The notes: generated by a model from the sequence alone, not told the origin. A stretch of 10,766 bases of DNA from Gammaproteobacteria bacterium (GCA_002708205.1 PAMR01000001.1:117234-127999); one strand, 5' to 3'; positions 1 through 8,460 are shown, counted from the stretch's first letter. Numbers and translations are program-made.

Positions 1-1339
1 AAATGAAATATCAGCTTCTATAGATAGTGAAAAAAAACCGGAGGATGAATTCGTTTCAAATGCTGTGCGAACACTATCGCAAGCGACAAAACCGTTGGTA
101 ATTACCGGTATGACCTGTGGTAATTCCGATATTTTGCGCGTAGCCAGCAATATCGCTCGAGCTCTAAAAAGTAAAGGAAATGACCCGGCATTGTTAATAG
201 CAGGGTCTGAGGCGAATAGTTTTGGAGCTGGTTTGCTTGGTGGTGATTTGTCGATGACTGACGCGTTGACCACCTTGAGTCAAGGGGGTAGTGGAATCGT
301 TCTCGAGAATGATTTGTATCGCCGAGCAAATAGAGAAAGCGTGGACGACGCACTGCTAAACGGGTCGCTAGTGGCTTTAGATGTGCTCGAAAACGAAACG
401 AATGAGAAAGTAGATGTCGTCTTGCCCGCTGCTTCTTATGCGGAGACGACGGGTACATTTGTTAATTACGAGACTCGAGCGCAACGTTTTTACCAAGTAT
501 TCGATCCAGATGAACAAGTTTTACCCTCATGGCGCTGGCTTACGGATATTTCTGAGGCTCGAGGAAAGCTTGGATATACCAATGTAAACGAATTGATCGA
601 CGCCGTTTCGACGGTTGATGGATTGAAAAGCATCAACACCATAGCTCCTGGTGCCGATTATCGCGTGGAAGGTCAGTCTAAGATACCTCGTCAAACCCAC
701 CGTTATAGTGGACGAACAGCCATGCGAGCCAACCAGTCGGTACACGAACCGAAAACTCCGGTTGATGAAGAAACGCCTTTTTCATTTTACATGGAGGGGC
801 AAAATCTTGGCCACCAGGATGGGGCCACGGTACCCTACGTATGGACTCCTGGGTGGAATTCGAATCAATCAGTCTTTAAGTTTCAAGAAGAAATTGGGGG
901 TCCCTTGCACGGCGGCGACCCGGGAATTCGATTAATTAATCCGTCAGAAATAAGCGGTAGTGCGTTTAGTGTCTCCCCCGAAGAGATAGCAGAAGGCTCT
1001 GGCGAGTCGTTTCAATCTGTACCCGTGCGAGCGATTTTTGGTAGTGATGAGTTAACAGGAGAGTCGTGGCCCATTCAACAGAGGACACCCGCACCTTTTG
1101 TCGTCATGAACCCTCTCGATGCGAAAAAATTGAATGTAGTTGAAGGAGGTGGTGTCACCAGTAAATCAATCCCCGAGAGTATTGAGGTCCGATTAGATCA
1201 TCGGGTGAAAGAAGGGGTTGTGGGTGTCTCGACCGGTATAGGGGGAATTATGGCTCCCGTTGGCGACATTGACATCGTAGCTGACCCGGGCTTCGTTCGA
1301 CGCCCTGGAGGTGACCCCAACGTGATTGCAAAAGGTTGA
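1..1339 (+). CDS. nuoG: NADH-quinone oxidoreductase subunit G (NuoG), 3' part only
   Basis: Large iron-sulfur subunit of the complex I peripheral arm, which passes electrons from NADH/FMN towards the quinone site. The reading frame is open from base 2 to the TGA at 1337-1339 and gives 445 residues; the start and the N-terminal [2Fe-2S]/[4Fe-4S] region lie left of the window. What remains is the C-terminal half of the molybdopterin-oxidoreductase-like domain: PLVITG, then VVLPAASYAETTGTFVN, then RAQRFYQVFDP, SWRWL, HRYSGRTAMRANQSVHEP, and a C-terminal part with FGSDEL and NPLDAKKLNV, resembling the molybdopterin dinucleotide-binding-like end of these proteins. The HRYSGRTAMRAN block and the long tail after it mark the E. 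coli-type NuoG, which is longer than the alphaproteobacterial/mitochondrial form. A GTG at 65 is merely internal, because the homologous frame continues upstream of it. It is followed after 2 bases by nuoH in the same operon. Confidence 0.97.
   Translation, partial: NEISASIDSEKKPEDEFVSNAVRTLSQATKPLVITGMTCGNSDILRVASNIARALKSKGNDPALLIAGSEANSFGAGLLGGDLSMTDALTTLSQGGSGIVLENDLYRRANRESVDDALLNGSLVALDVLENETNEKVDVVLPAASYAETTGTFVNYETRAQRFYQVFDPDEQVLPSWRWLTDISEARGKLGYTNVNELIDAVSTVDGLKSINTIAPGADYRVEGQSKIPRQTHRYSGRTAMRANQSVHEPKTPVDEETPFSFYMEGQNLGHQDGATVPYVWTPGWNSNQSVFKFQEEIGGPLHGGDPGIRLINPSEISGSAFSVSPEEIAEGSGESFQSVPVRAIFGSDELTGESWPIQQRTPAPFVVMNPLDAKKLNVVEGGGVTSKSIPESIEVRLDHRVKEGVVGVSTGIGGIMAPVGDIDIVADPGFVRRPGGDPNVIAKG
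1330..1335 (+). promoter_or_regulatory. Ribosome binding site of nuoH
   Basis: AAAAGG lies 6 bases before the ATG at 1342, inside the last codons of nuoG. It supports ATG 1342 rather than the in-frame TTG at 1336, which would directly abut this purine run and leave no spacing. Confidence 0.7.
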
Positions 1340-1341
1340 TC

Positions 1342-2295
1342 ATGGACTGGATTAATTGGTCCTACGTTTTAATTGTTCCGATTGCGGTGGGCTCGCTTAT
1401 TGCCGCGTTGGTGCTTGTTTGGTGGGAACGGCGTTTGCTCGGTTGGTGGCAGGATCGTTTAGGTCCTAATCGCGTTGGTTGGTTCGGAGTGCTCCAAGCA
1501 CTAGCAGATGCGATAAAACTTTTTACAAAAGACGATTGGATCCCTCCATTTGGTGATCGTGTCTTTTTTGTTCTGGCACCTTTTATCGTGACTGGATCGA
1601 TGTTGATGGCCTATGTGGTATTGCCATTGGGTCCGGGTTTGATAATTGCTGATTCCAATATAGCGGTTCTTTGGTTTTTAGCGATGTCATCGCTGGCAGT
1701 GTATGGAGTCTTATTGGCTGGTTTAGCCAGTAATAACAAATATGCTTTGTTAGGTGGCTTGAGGGCTGCTGCGCAGATGGTTACGTACGAAGTATTCATG
1801 GGTCTGTCGCTTATGGGCGTAGTGATACATGCCCAATCCTTCAGTCTGGTAGATATCGTTAATGCCCAAGAGGACGGATGGTTTATTTTCCCGCAAGTAA
1901 TAGGATTTTTCATATTTACTATAGCGGGTTTGGCTGAATCTCATCGTTTGCCGTTTGATTTGCCGGAAGCCGAGCATGAATTGACAGCCGGATTCCACAC
2001 TGAATATTCCGGAATGAAGTTCGGTCTCATCATGGCCGCCGAGTATCTTGCACTGATCTTGACCTCGGCGATGATCACCGTACTTTTTTTTGGGGGTTGG
2101 CACGGACCAGAAATTCTTCCTCCAGTCGTGTGGTTTGGTCTGAAAGTATTCTTGTGCATAAATTTCTTCATATTGCTTCGCGCCGCGATTCCGAGGCCGC
2201 GTTACGACCAATTGATGTCGTTAGGATGGAAGATATTACTACCGCTGTCGTTACTTAATGTCCTCGTTACTGGCGCCGTGGCGCTATCAACTTAG
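1342..2295 (+). CDS. nuoH: NADH-quinone oxidoreductase subunit H (NuoH)
   Basis: Membrane subunit that links the peripheral arm to the proton pumps and forms part of the quinone chamber (ND1 family). The product is 317 residues (E. coli about 325) and mostly hydrophobic, with about eight membrane spans. Visible family signatures are ERRLLGWWQDRLGPNRVGW (residues 29-47), SNNKYALLGGLRAAAQMVTYE (130-150, in the part around AAAQ), the acidic quinone-chamber loop PFDLPEAEHELTAGFHTEYSG (204-224) and PRPRYDQLMSLGWK (284-297). Acidic residues matching E. coli E157, D213, E216, E218, E220 and E228 are present as E150, D206, E209, E211, E213 and E221. ATG 1342 is preferred to the in-frame TTG 1336 because of the ribosome site just upstream. 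It sits 2 bases after nuoG and 11 bases before nuoI. Confidence 0.97.
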   Translation: MDWINWSYVLIVPIAVGSLIAALVLVWWERRLLGWWQDRLGPNRVGWFGVLQALADAIKLFTKDDWIPPFGDRVFFVLAPFIVTGSMLMAYVVLPLGPGLIIADSNIAVLWFLAMSSLAVYGVLLAGLASNNKYALLGGLRAAAQMVTYEVFMGLSLMGVVIHAQSFSLVDIVNAQEDGWFIFPQVIGFFIFTIAGLAESHRLPFDLPEAEHELTAGFHTEYSGMKFGLIMAAEYLALILTSAMITVLFFGGWHGPEILPPVVWFGLKVFLCINFFILLRAAIPRPRYDQLMSLGWKILLPLSLLNVLVTGAVALST

Positions 2296-2299
2296 GGAG
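2294..2299 (+). promoter_or_regulatory. Ribosome binding site of nuoI, supporting a TTG start
   Basis: AGGGAG overlaps the nuoH stop codon and lies 7 bases before the TTG at 2307. The good spacing is the main reason to accept the rare TTG start for nuoI; no ATG or GTG lies in frame nearby upstream. Confidence 0.7.
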
Positions 2300-2306
2300 C
2301 TATACG

Positions 2307-2825
2307 TTGCTTAGTCAACTAAAAACAATTTGGACCATTATTCAGCATAGCTGGATGCGCAATGAGACGGTTCAATATCCTGAAGAGATGCCGTACCAAG
2401 CACCTCGCTATCGTGGACGCATTGTGCTTACGAGAGACCCAGACGGCGAAGAGCGGTGCGTAGCTTGTAACCTGTGTGCGGTAGCTTGCCCCGTTGATTG
2501 TATCGCTCTGCAAAAGACGGAGAAGGAAGAAGACGGACGTTGGTATCCCGAGTTTTTCAGAATTAATTTCTCTCGTTGCATCATGTGTGGAATGTGTGAA
2601 GAAGCTTGTCCGACTTACGCGATTCAGCTTACTCCAGATTTTGAACTGTGTGAGTACGATCGCCAGAACATGGTGTACGAGAAAGAACATCTTCTGATTA
2701 GTGGGTCGGGTAAATATCCTGGGTACAGTTTTTGGAATGTGGCGGGTAAGACTATCGGAGGCAAGAAGAAAGGAGAGGCGCAACGAGAAGCGCCGCCAAC
2801 AGATGTGAGGAGTTTGTTGCCTTAG
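2307..2825 (+). CDS. nuoI: NADH-quinone oxidoreductase subunit I (NuoI), 2[4Fe-4S] ferredoxin
   Basis: Ferredoxin-like subunit (TYKY/NDUFS8 family) that carries clusters N6a and N6b and relays electrons to N2 near the quinone site. The product is 172 residues (E. coli 180). Two CxxCxxCxxxCP motifs are intact: Cys51, 54, 57, 61 (CVACNLCAVACP) and Cys91, 94, 97, 101 (CIMCGMCEEACP). By the family rule, the last cysteine of each motif ligates the other cluster. Other conserved blocks are RYRGRIVLTRDPDGEERC, GRWYPEFFRINFSRC and the C-terminal end DVRSLLP, very close to the E. coli protein. The start is TTG at 2307, led by AGGGAG; the short N-terminus carries the amphipathic stretch that seats the protein on the membrane in this family. 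It lies between nuoH and nuoJ. Confidence 0.96.
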   Translation: MLSQLKTIWTIIQHSWMRNETVQYPEEMPYQAPRYRGRIVLTRDPDGEERCVACNLCAVACPVDCIALQKTEKEEDGRWYPEFFRINFSRCIMCGMCEEACPTYAIQLTPDFELCEYDRQNMVYEKEHLLISGSGKYPGYSFWNVAGKTIGGKKKGEAQREAPPTDVRSLLP

Positions 2826-2858
2826 GTCGTTGTATCGTTTTAGGGTGTGAGTGAAACA

Positions 2859-3377
2859 ATGGAAAATATCCTATTTTATATAGCAGCGGGAGTAGCAATC
2901 GCATCGACGGTTCGGGTTGTTACGCATAACAACGCGTCGCATGCGTTGATATATTTGATAGTTTCGTTGTTGTCCGTCGCCGTAATTTTTTTCTTGTTAG
3001 GAGCCCCTTTTGCCGCGGCCTTAGAAATAGTCGTATATGCAGGTGCTATTGTAGTGTTGTTCCTGTTCGTGGTGATGATGCTGAATTTAGGCCGTGGATC
3101 TATTCAGCAAGAGAACAGATGGTTGCGACCAAGTATGTGGATCGGACCAGGAATACTAACGAGCGTTCTGTTTTTAGTGATCGTGTATGTGTTGTCGGGT
3201 CGGCCCGAGGATGTCACTTCGGGCGTGGTGGTTGGTCCGAGAGAGGTTGGAGCGGAGCTTTTCGGGCCGTACTTATTGGCTGTGGAATTGGCGGGCATTT
3301 TGTTGCTGGCATCGTTGGTTGGTGCCTACCATCTTGGTAGACGGTACATGTCGGATAGACGGGGAGACAACTCGTGA
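2859..3377 (+). CDS. nuoJ: NADH-quinone oxidoreductase subunit J (NuoJ)
   Basis: Small membrane subunit (ND6 family) next to NuoK and NuoH in the proton-pumping arm. The product is 172 residues with about five hydrophobic spans. The conserved third span is clear: ALEIVVYAGAIVVLFLFVVM, followed by MLNLG. I chose ATG 2859 over the in-frame GTG 2847 for two reasons: the protein then starts MENILFYI, in register with E. coli MEFAFYI, and the AGGG at 2842-2845 is only one base from the GTG, too close to serve it. The ribosome site for the ATG is weak (GAG about 7 bases upstream). The 33-base gap from nuoI is the largest inside the operon. Its stop TGA overlaps the GTG of nuoK by 4 bases. Confidence 0.95.
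   Translation: MENILFYIAAGVAIASTVRVVTHNNASHALIYLIVSLLSVAVIFFLLGAPFAAALEIVVYAGAIVVLFLFVVMMLNLGRGSIQQENRWLRPSMWIGPGILTSVLFLVIVYVLSGRPEDVTSGVVVGPREVGAELFGPYLLAVELAGILLLASLVGAYHLGRRYMSDRRGDNS
3361..3366 (+). promoter_or_regulatory. Ribosome binding site of nuoK (GTG start)
   Basis: GGGGAG lies 7 bases before the GTG at 3374, within the end of nuoJ. It supports a GTG start coupled to the nuoJ stop codon. Confidence 0.7.
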
Positions 3378-3691
3378 ATTTCGCATTAACCCTTCCTGTC
3401 GAGCACGGTCTCGTTGTAGCTACCGTTTTGTTTTTGATCGGCTTTACCGGTGTACTTGTTCGACGCAACGTGATGTTTGTGCTTATGTCTCTAGAAATCA
3501 TGATGAACGCATGTGGATTGGCATTCGTAATAGCGGGTGCAAAATGGGGTCAACCTGATGGACAGATAATGTTTATGTTGATTTTGGCGTTGGCTGCCGC
3601 TGAGGTGGCGGTAGCTCTCGGGATTGTGCTCCAGCTTTCAAGACGCTTTGACACTTTAGACGTAGATGCTGCAAGTGAGTTAAACGACTGA
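3374..3691 (+). CDS. nuoK: NADH-quinone oxidoreductase subunit K (NuoK)
   Basis: Small three-span membrane subunit (ND4L family) that helps move protons between NuoH/J and the antiporter-like subunits. The product is 105 residues (E. coli 100), with five extra at the N-terminus. Both buried glutamates needed for activity in E. coli (E36 and E72) are present as E41 in SLEIMMNACGLAFV and E77 in LAAAEVAVALGIVLQL. The HGL near the N-terminus and the WGQPDGQIMF loop also match the family. The start is GTG at 3374, overlapping the nuoJ stop as GTGA, with a strong GGGGAG upstream. The stop TGA shares one base with the nuoL ATG. Confidence 0.96.
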   Translation: MNFALTLPVEHGLVVATVLFLIGFTGVLVRRNVMFVLMSLEIMMNACGLAFVIAGAKWGQPDGQIMFMLILALAAAEVAVALGIVLQLSRRFDTLDVDAASELND

Positions 3692-5544
3692 TGGATTACC
3701 TGCAATACATACCTGCTTTGCCGTTACTCGGATTTTTCATCCTGTTTTGTTCCCAAGGCCGGTTAGCGAGATGGCCATCGGCTATCGTAGGAGTTGGTTC
3801 TATTGGTTTGGCCGCGCTCTTCACGTTAATAGTCGGGATGGATTACTACGCACAAGGAGCTGAGCCAACGACTCTGTTCCTCTGGACGTGGATGCAGGTG
3901 GGTGATTTCGAACCAGCTATTCGATTGTATTTGGACGGATTGTCCCTAGTTATGACGGGGGTCATCACAGGCGTAGGATTTTTAATTCATATGTATGCCT
4001 CAGGATACATGTGGGATGACGAAGAAAAAGGGTACGCACGTTTTTTCGCATACATGAATCTGTTTGTTTTTGCCATGCTGATGCTGGTATTGGGAGACAA
4101 CCTACTCACTTTGTTCCTCGGTTGGGAAGGGGTCGGATTGTGTAGCTACCTACTGATCGGTTTCTATCACAGAGATCCAGCCAATGGTTATGCCGCACGC
4201 AAGGCTTTTGTAGTAACTCGTGTGGGCGATACGTTCATGGCACTGGGATTATTTTTGCTTTACCGAGAACTAGGCACTATAGAAATACAAGAAGTTTTAA
4301 CGCTCGCACAGCAAAATTGGCCGGATGGGGGCAGTACCGTCACTCTGGTAGGTCTATTGCTATTGGGAGGCGCAGTCGGTAAATCAGCACAGGTGCCTCT
4401 ACAGACATGGCTTCCAGATGCGATGGCCGGCCCAACTCCAGTATCCGCCCTCATCCATGCGGCGACCATGGTGACAGCAGGTGTTTATTTGATCGCTCGT
4501 ATGCATGACATTTACTTGTTATCACCGGACGCGCAGTTGTGGGTGGCTGTGGTTGGTTTGGTGACCTTGTTTATCGCGTCGTTTACGGCACTGTGCCAAA
4601 CTGACATCAAGCGCATTCTAGCCTTTTCTACTATGAGCCAGATTGGATATATGTTTCTGGCGCTTGGTGTTGGAGCATGGTCTGCGGCGATTTTTCACCT
4701 GATGACCCATGCCTTTTTCAAGGCGTTGCTTTTCTTAGCAAGCGGCTCCGTGATATTAGCTCTGCATCATGAACAGAACATATTCAAGATGGGTGGTTTA
4801 TGGAAGAAGTTGCCGATCCCGTTTGCCAGTATGTTGATTGGGTCCATCGCCTTGGTGGCTTTACCAGGAACTTCAGGATTCTTTAGTAAAGATGCGATCA
4901 TGCTAACGGCGGCTGAAAATTCGAAAGCTGGAATGGTTTTTTGGAGTGGTGCTGCACTAGCTGCATTTATGACCGCGCTATACACCACCAGAATGATGAT
5001 GATCACGTTCTTTGGCCAAACCAAAACTGAGCCGCATGACCATTCCAAGTTAAACATGTCTGCACCACTGTTGATTTTGTGTGCATTATCAATTCTAGGT
5101 GGGTGGTTTGGCCTGCCTGCAGTGCAATCTGTCTTGCCGGATGGAGGACTGCCCGAGATTAACCATTTTGAGCCGGTTGCTATAGTAACCATGGTGATTC
5201 CATTTTTCGGCATTTTGGTTGGATGGCTGGTCTACGGCCCGAAAGCGATCAATGTAGATGGCATAAGAAATTCGCAATTGGGCGTTAATCTGACGAAGTT
5301 TTGGGCATCCGGCTGGGGTTTCGATTGGTTATATGACCGTTTGATTTGTCGACCATTTATGTATCTTGCGGAAATCAATAAAGGAGATGTAATTGATGCG
5401 ATATTCCGTTTTGTAGCAGCTATTGCACGAGGGATGCATGCCCTGATGACCTTAACCCAGACGGGTCGCCTACGTTGGTACGCTGCAAATATGGCTGTGG
5501 GATTGTTACTTTTATTAGTCATCGTTGTGCTGGAGGTTGTATGA
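3691..5544 (+). CDS. nuoL: NADH-quinone oxidoreductase subunit L (NuoL), distal antiporter-like proton pump
   Basis: The distal Mrp antiporter-like subunit (ND5 family), whose long C-terminal lateral helix runs along the membrane arm. The product is 617 residues (E. coli 613). Key features are GWEGVGLCSYLLIGFY (E146, matching E. coli E144), VGKSAQVPLQTWLPDAMAGP (K231, matching K229), the HAATMVTAGVYLIAR block, THAFFKALLFLASG (K344) and LPGTSGFFSKD (K400, matching K399). The C-terminal region contains the FWASGWGFDWLYDRL stretch before the final helix, typical for the lateral helix anchor. The start ATG 3691 overlaps the nuoK stop (TGATG). Only a weak purine run (AAGTGAG, 3673-3679) lies upstream, so translation probably depends on coupling to nuoK. 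The stop overlaps nuoM by ATGA. Confidence 0.98.
   Translation: MDYLQYIPALPLLGFFILFCSQGRLARWPSAIVGVGSIGLAALFTLIVGMDYYAQGAEPTTLFLWTWMQVGDFEPAIRLYLDGLSLVMTGVITGVGFLIHMYASGYMWDDEEKGYARFFAYMNLFVFAMLMLVLGDNLLTLFLGWEGVGLCSYLLIGFYHRDPANGYAARKAFVVTRVGDTFMALGLFLLYRELGTIEIQEVLTLAQQNWPDGGSTVTLVGLLLLGGAVGKSAQVPLQTWLPDAMAGPTPVSALIHAATMVTAGVYLIARMHDIYLLSPDAQLWVAVVGLVTLFIASFTALCQTDIKRILAFSTMSQIGYMFLALGVGAWSAAIFHLMTHAFFKALLFLASGSVILALHHEQNIFKMGGLWKKLPIPFASMLIGSIALVALPGTSGFFSKDAIMLTAAENSKAGMVFWSGAALAAFMTALYTTRMMMITFFGQTKTEPHDHSKLNMSAPLLILCALSILGGWFGLPAVQSVLPDGGLPEINHFEPVAIVTMVIPFFGILVGWLVYGPKAINVDGIRNSQLGVNLTKFWASGWGFDWLYDRLICRPFMYLAEINKGDVIDAIFRFVAAIARGMHALMTLTQTGRLRWYAANMAVGLLLLLVIVVLEVV
5532..5536 (+). promoter_or_regulatory. 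Ribosome binding site of nuoM
   Basis: GGAGG lies 4 bases before the ATG at 5541, inside the last codons of nuoL. It decides the nuoM start; a GTG at 5475 would add 22 non-homologous residues read out of frame within nuoL. Confidence 0.75.
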
Positions 5545-7001
5545 ACGTTATAGCGCTCATTAGCTTCTTGCTGGCGGCAGGTGTTCTAGCGTGGGTGTCG
5601 GAGCGGATGCATAGGAACGCACCACGATGGGTTTCCCTCGTAGCGTTTGTCGTGGCGACTATATGGACGGGATTGGAATGGGTTGGTGCGCCGGCTGGAA
5701 CGGAAGAATACGCCCGCCAATTTGTATCGTGGATTCCGCGTTTTGGAATTAATGTACATTTGGTCGTCGATGGATTATCGATGATGCTCTTGGTACTGAC
5801 GGCTTTTCTTGGTGTGATCGCGGTAGTGTCGTCGTGGAATGAAACAGAGCACAGTCAAGGCTTTTTTCAGTTCAATATCCTCTGGGTTATGGCTGGGGTT
5901 GTTGGGGTCTTTTCAGCATACGACTTGTTTCTTTTCTTCTTTTTTTGGGAAGTCATGTTGATTCCCATGTACTTCTTGATTGCGATATGGGGACACGAGA
6001 AAAAAGCTTATGCGGCCATGAAGTTTTTTCTGTTTACGCAAATAAGCGGCTTGTTAATGCTGTTAGCGATCTTGGCTCTGGTTTACGCAAATTACGCTTC
6101 GAGCGGTGTAATTACTTTTGATTACGAACAATTGTTGGGCGCGAATATTGATTCAACGATTTCCTTCTGGTTAATGCTTGGTTTTTTTGTCGCGTTTATT
6201 ACCAAATTGCCGAGTTTTCCTGTGCATACTTGGCTTCCGGATGCGCACACGCAGGCCCCCACCGCTGGCTCCGTGATTCTTGCGGGAATCTTGTTGAAAA
6301 CGGGTGGGTACGGGGTTATTCGATTTGCCGTAGGACTGTTCCCGGACGCTTCACGAGATTTTGCGACCTGGGCGATGTTGTTGGGCATGATTAGTATTCT
6401 GTATGGCGGATATATGGCCTATAGCCAGACTGATTTCAAGCGTTTGGTAGCGTATAGCTCCATCGCTCACATGGGCTTTATATTGTTAGGTGTGTATGCG
6501 TTCAACGAGGCAGGAATGCAAGGAGCTATAGTCACCATGATTGCGCATGGTTTTTCTACCGCTGCGCTATTTATGATGGCGGGAGCGATACAACAGCGGT
6601 TGCACACTAGAGAAATGTCGAATATGGGTGGTCTTTGGATACGGGCACCTCGTATGGGCGTCATGACATTATTTTTTGTAGTGGCGTCGGTCGGTATGCC
6701 AGGCCTCGGGAATTTCGTTGGAGAGTTTCTTGCTTTGTTAGGTGCTTTTAAAGTTCATGTGCCTATCACTATAGGTGCTGCAGTGGGGATCGTGGTAGCA
6801 GCCGTTTACGGTTTATCGCTGATGCAACGAGCGTTCCAAGGTGTGCCCAATCCCGACGTATCCTCGATGGAGGACTTTGGAATTCGCGAGATGTCGGTGA
6901 TGGTTCTCATGATGGTCGGGTTGATTTTTATAGGTATTTATCCGCAGCCGGTACTTGATATGTCAGTACCGCTCTTGGAGCAACTGGGAGTAATTGAATG
7001 A
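5541..7001 (+). CDS. nuoM: NADH-quinone oxidoreductase subunit M (NuoM), antiporter-like proton pump
   Basis: Antiporter-like membrane subunit (ND4 family), the middle proton channel between NuoL and NuoN. The product is 486 residues from ATG 5541 (E. coli 509, the difference being spread over loops and the C-terminus). The proton-path residues are in place: E137 in FFFFWEVMLIPMYFL (E. coli E144), K222 in FITKLPSFPVHTWLPDAH (K234), K253 in LAGILLKTGGYG (K265) and E395 in GLGNFVGEF (E407). The TQAPTAGSV and AYSSIAHMGF blocks are also conserved. An in-frame GTG at 5475 lies in nuoL coding sequence and is rejected as start because homology and GGAGG both begin at 5541. It overlaps nuoL by 4 bases (ATGA) and nuoN by 4 bases (ATGA). 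Confidence 0.97.
   Translation: MNVIALISFLLAAGVLAWVSERMHRNAPRWVSLVAFVVATIWTGLEWVGAPAGTEEYARQFVSWIPRFGINVHLVVDGLSMMLLVLTAFLGVIAVVSSWNETEHSQGFFQFNILWVMAGVVGVFSAYDLFLFFFFWEVMLIPMYFLIAIWGHEKKAYAAMKFFLFTQISGLLMLLAILALVYANYASSGVITFDYEQLLGANIDSTISFWLMLGFFVAFITKLPSFPVHTWLPDAHTQAPTAGSVILAGILLKTGGYGVIRFAVGLFPDASRDFATWAMLLGMISILYGGYMAYSQTDFKRLVAYSSIAHMGFILLGVYAFNEAGMQGAIVTMIAHGFSTAALFMMAGAIQQRLHTREMSNMGGLWIRAPRMGVMTLFFVVASVGMPGLGNFVGEFLALLGAFKVHVPITIGAAVGIVVAAVYGLSLMQRAFQGVPNPDVSSMEDFGIREMSVMVLMMVGLIFIGIYPQPVLDMSVPLLEQLGVIE
6986..6990 (+). promoter_or_regulatory. Ribosome binding site of nuoN
   Basis: GGGAG lies 7 bases before the ATG at 6998, within the end of nuoM, and supports that start at the ATGA overlap. 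Confidence 0.7.
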
Positions 7002-8443
7002 CCTCCGAAGTTGTTGTCACACTGATGCCTTATTTCGTGCTTACGGCCGGATTATTAGTCTTATTACTGACGACCGCTTTTTTACGAAGTCATTTAGTAG
7101 CACTTATCGTAACCCTGATCTCGCTATTGGCGGTCCTCTATGTAACCCCTGCATCGATTGAATCCGGGCCGCAGACTTTGAGCGATCTCATCGTGATCGA
7201 TGGTGTGGCTCTATTCTTTAACGTACTTTTTATCCTTGCAGCTATAGTAACGACTGTCACTGGTTATCGGTATTTGGAATCGCGTAGTCGATCCTACGAA
7301 GAGTTCTACATTCTGGTGGTCACCTCGACTCTGGGGGCGATGACGATGGCTGCAGCAGAACATTTTGCGTCATTTATCCTTGGATTAGAGATTCTTTCCA
7401 TTTCGTTGTATGCATTAATTGCCTATCCGGAGAGAGGACGTGCCTCCTTAGAAGCCGCTACAAAATATTTGATTTTGTCGGGTGTTGCTTCGACAACGAT
7501 CCTTTTTGGTATGGCGCTTGTGTATGTAAGCACTGGTTCAATGACGTTCTCTGAAACGCTAGCCAGTGATAGTAGCGGTACTATCTATGCGTTAGGCCAA
7601 TCGATGATTCTCTTGGGATTGGCGTTTAAATTGTCACTTGTACCGTTTCATATGTGGACGCCGGATGTATATGAAGGCGCTCCATCTCCCATTACGGGTT
7701 TCGTTGCGACAATCTCCAAGGGAGCGGTATTTGTTCTTTTATTACGGTATGCGATTGAGACGCAGTGGTTATCAAATGCTTCGGTCACGTGGGCTATCGG
7801 TCTGATTGCCATTGCCTCCATGGTGATCGGAAATCTTCTTGCGTTGCTTCAGGAGGATATAAAACGACTCTTAGCGTACTCTTCGATCGCTCATGTAGGC
7901 TATCTACTCGTTGCTCTTGTTTTTGTGTCGACATCTGATTCCGCCGGTTTTGCTCTAGAGTCAGCTATGTTTTATGTCTCCGGCTACTTCTTAATGACAC
8001 TGGTTGCATTTGGGGTTGTTACGGTGATGAGTACTGGAGTGGATGAAGACGCAGGATCCCTGAGGCATTACGAAGGACTTTATTGGCGCCGTCCCATGCT
8101 AGCTGCAGCACTGACTATCGCTGCATTGTCACTGGCTGGGATACCACTAACAGTAGGATTTATTGCCAAATTTTATCTCTTTGCTGTTGGTGTGAGTGGG
8201 GCGCTATGGACGTTGATATGGGCGTTAATATTGGGTAGTGCAATTGGTATCTACTATTACCTGCGTATTGTAATCTCCATGATTAAACGAGAAGCGGAAA
8301 AACCGGTTGAGCGGTCGCAAGATCTCAATGCCGTTGGAACGGTGACAGTGGTGCTACTCGGTGTATCTATTGTTATTTTGGGAATTTATCCGACGCCGTT
8401 GATCGCGGTAGTACAGCAGTTAATACAATCTTTCGGGGCCTAA
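6998..8443 (+). CDS. nuoN: NADH-quinone oxidoreductase subunit N (NuoN), antiporter-like proton pump
   Basis: Antiporter-like subunit (ND2 family) closest to NuoK/NuoJ and normally the last gene of the operon. The product is 481 residues (E. coli 485) with about fourteen membrane spans. Conserved charged residues are E131 in FILGLEILSISLYAL (E. coli E133), K211 in LLGLAFKLSLVPFHMWTPD (K217), K241 in FVATISKGAVF (K247) and K391 in LTVGFIAKFYLF (K395). The YEGAPSPITGF and LAYSSIAHVGYLL blocks are diagnostic of the family. It starts at ATG 6998, overlapping the nuoM stop, with GGGAG 7 bases upstream, and ends in TAA within a small hairpin. The gap to the next + strand gene is 44 bases. Confidence 0.97.
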   Translation: MTSEVVVTLMPYFVLTAGLLVLLLTTAFLRSHLVALIVTLISLLAVLYVTPASIESGPQTLSDLIVIDGVALFFNVLFILAAIVTTVTGYRYLESRSRSYEEFYILVVTSTLGAMTMAAAEHFASFILGLEILSISLYALIAYPERGRASLEAATKYLILSGVASTTILFGMALVYVSTGSMTFSETLASDSSGTIYALGQSMILLGLAFKLSLVPFHMWTPDVYEGAPSPITGFVATISKGAVFVLLLRYAIETQWLSNASVTWAIGLIAIASMVIGNLLALLQEDIKRLLAYSSIAHVGYLLVALVFVSTSDSAGFALESAMFYVSGYFLMTLVAFGVVTVMSTGVDEDAGSLRHYEGLYWRRPMLAAALTIAALSLAGIPLTVGFIAKFYLFAVGVSGALWTLIWALILGSAIGIYYYLRIVISMIKREAEKPVERSQDLNAVGTVTVVLLGVSIVILGIYPTPLIAVVQQLIQSFGA

Positions 8444-8460
8444 TTTTAGGCTGACTTTTT
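8438..8460 (+). terminator. Weak terminator-like hairpin at the end of nuoN
   Basis: GCCTA-ATTT-TAGGC at 8438-8451 is a perfect 5-bp stem with a 4-base loop, extendable by one G·U pair (8437/8452). A run of five T follows at 8456-8460. The stem contains the nuoN TAA codon, so the terminating ribosome would cover it. The stem is short and the T run begins 4 bases after it, so termination, if real, is probably partial and may allow read-through into the dehydrogenase gene downstream. Confidence 0.35.

Noticed and set aside
65..67. GTG at 65 as the start of a complete, short NuoG-like protein.
   Set aside because: The frame is open to the left edge and the sequence before it continues the NuoG frame, so this is a gene cut by the window boundary and not a short gene.
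1750..2211. Open frames on the - strand across nuoH and nuoL (for example 1750-2211 and 4767-5213) as possible overlapping genes.
   Set aside because: They lie wholly inside strongly conserved + strand genes, have low-complexity or unrecognisable products and no convincing ribosome sites; they are most simply shadows of the + strand coding sequence.
3187..3558. A + strand alternative frame across the nuoJ/nuoK junction.
   Set aside because: Its product is cysteine- and arginine-rich with no recognisable domain, while both nuoJ and nuoK are intact in other frames through the same bases.
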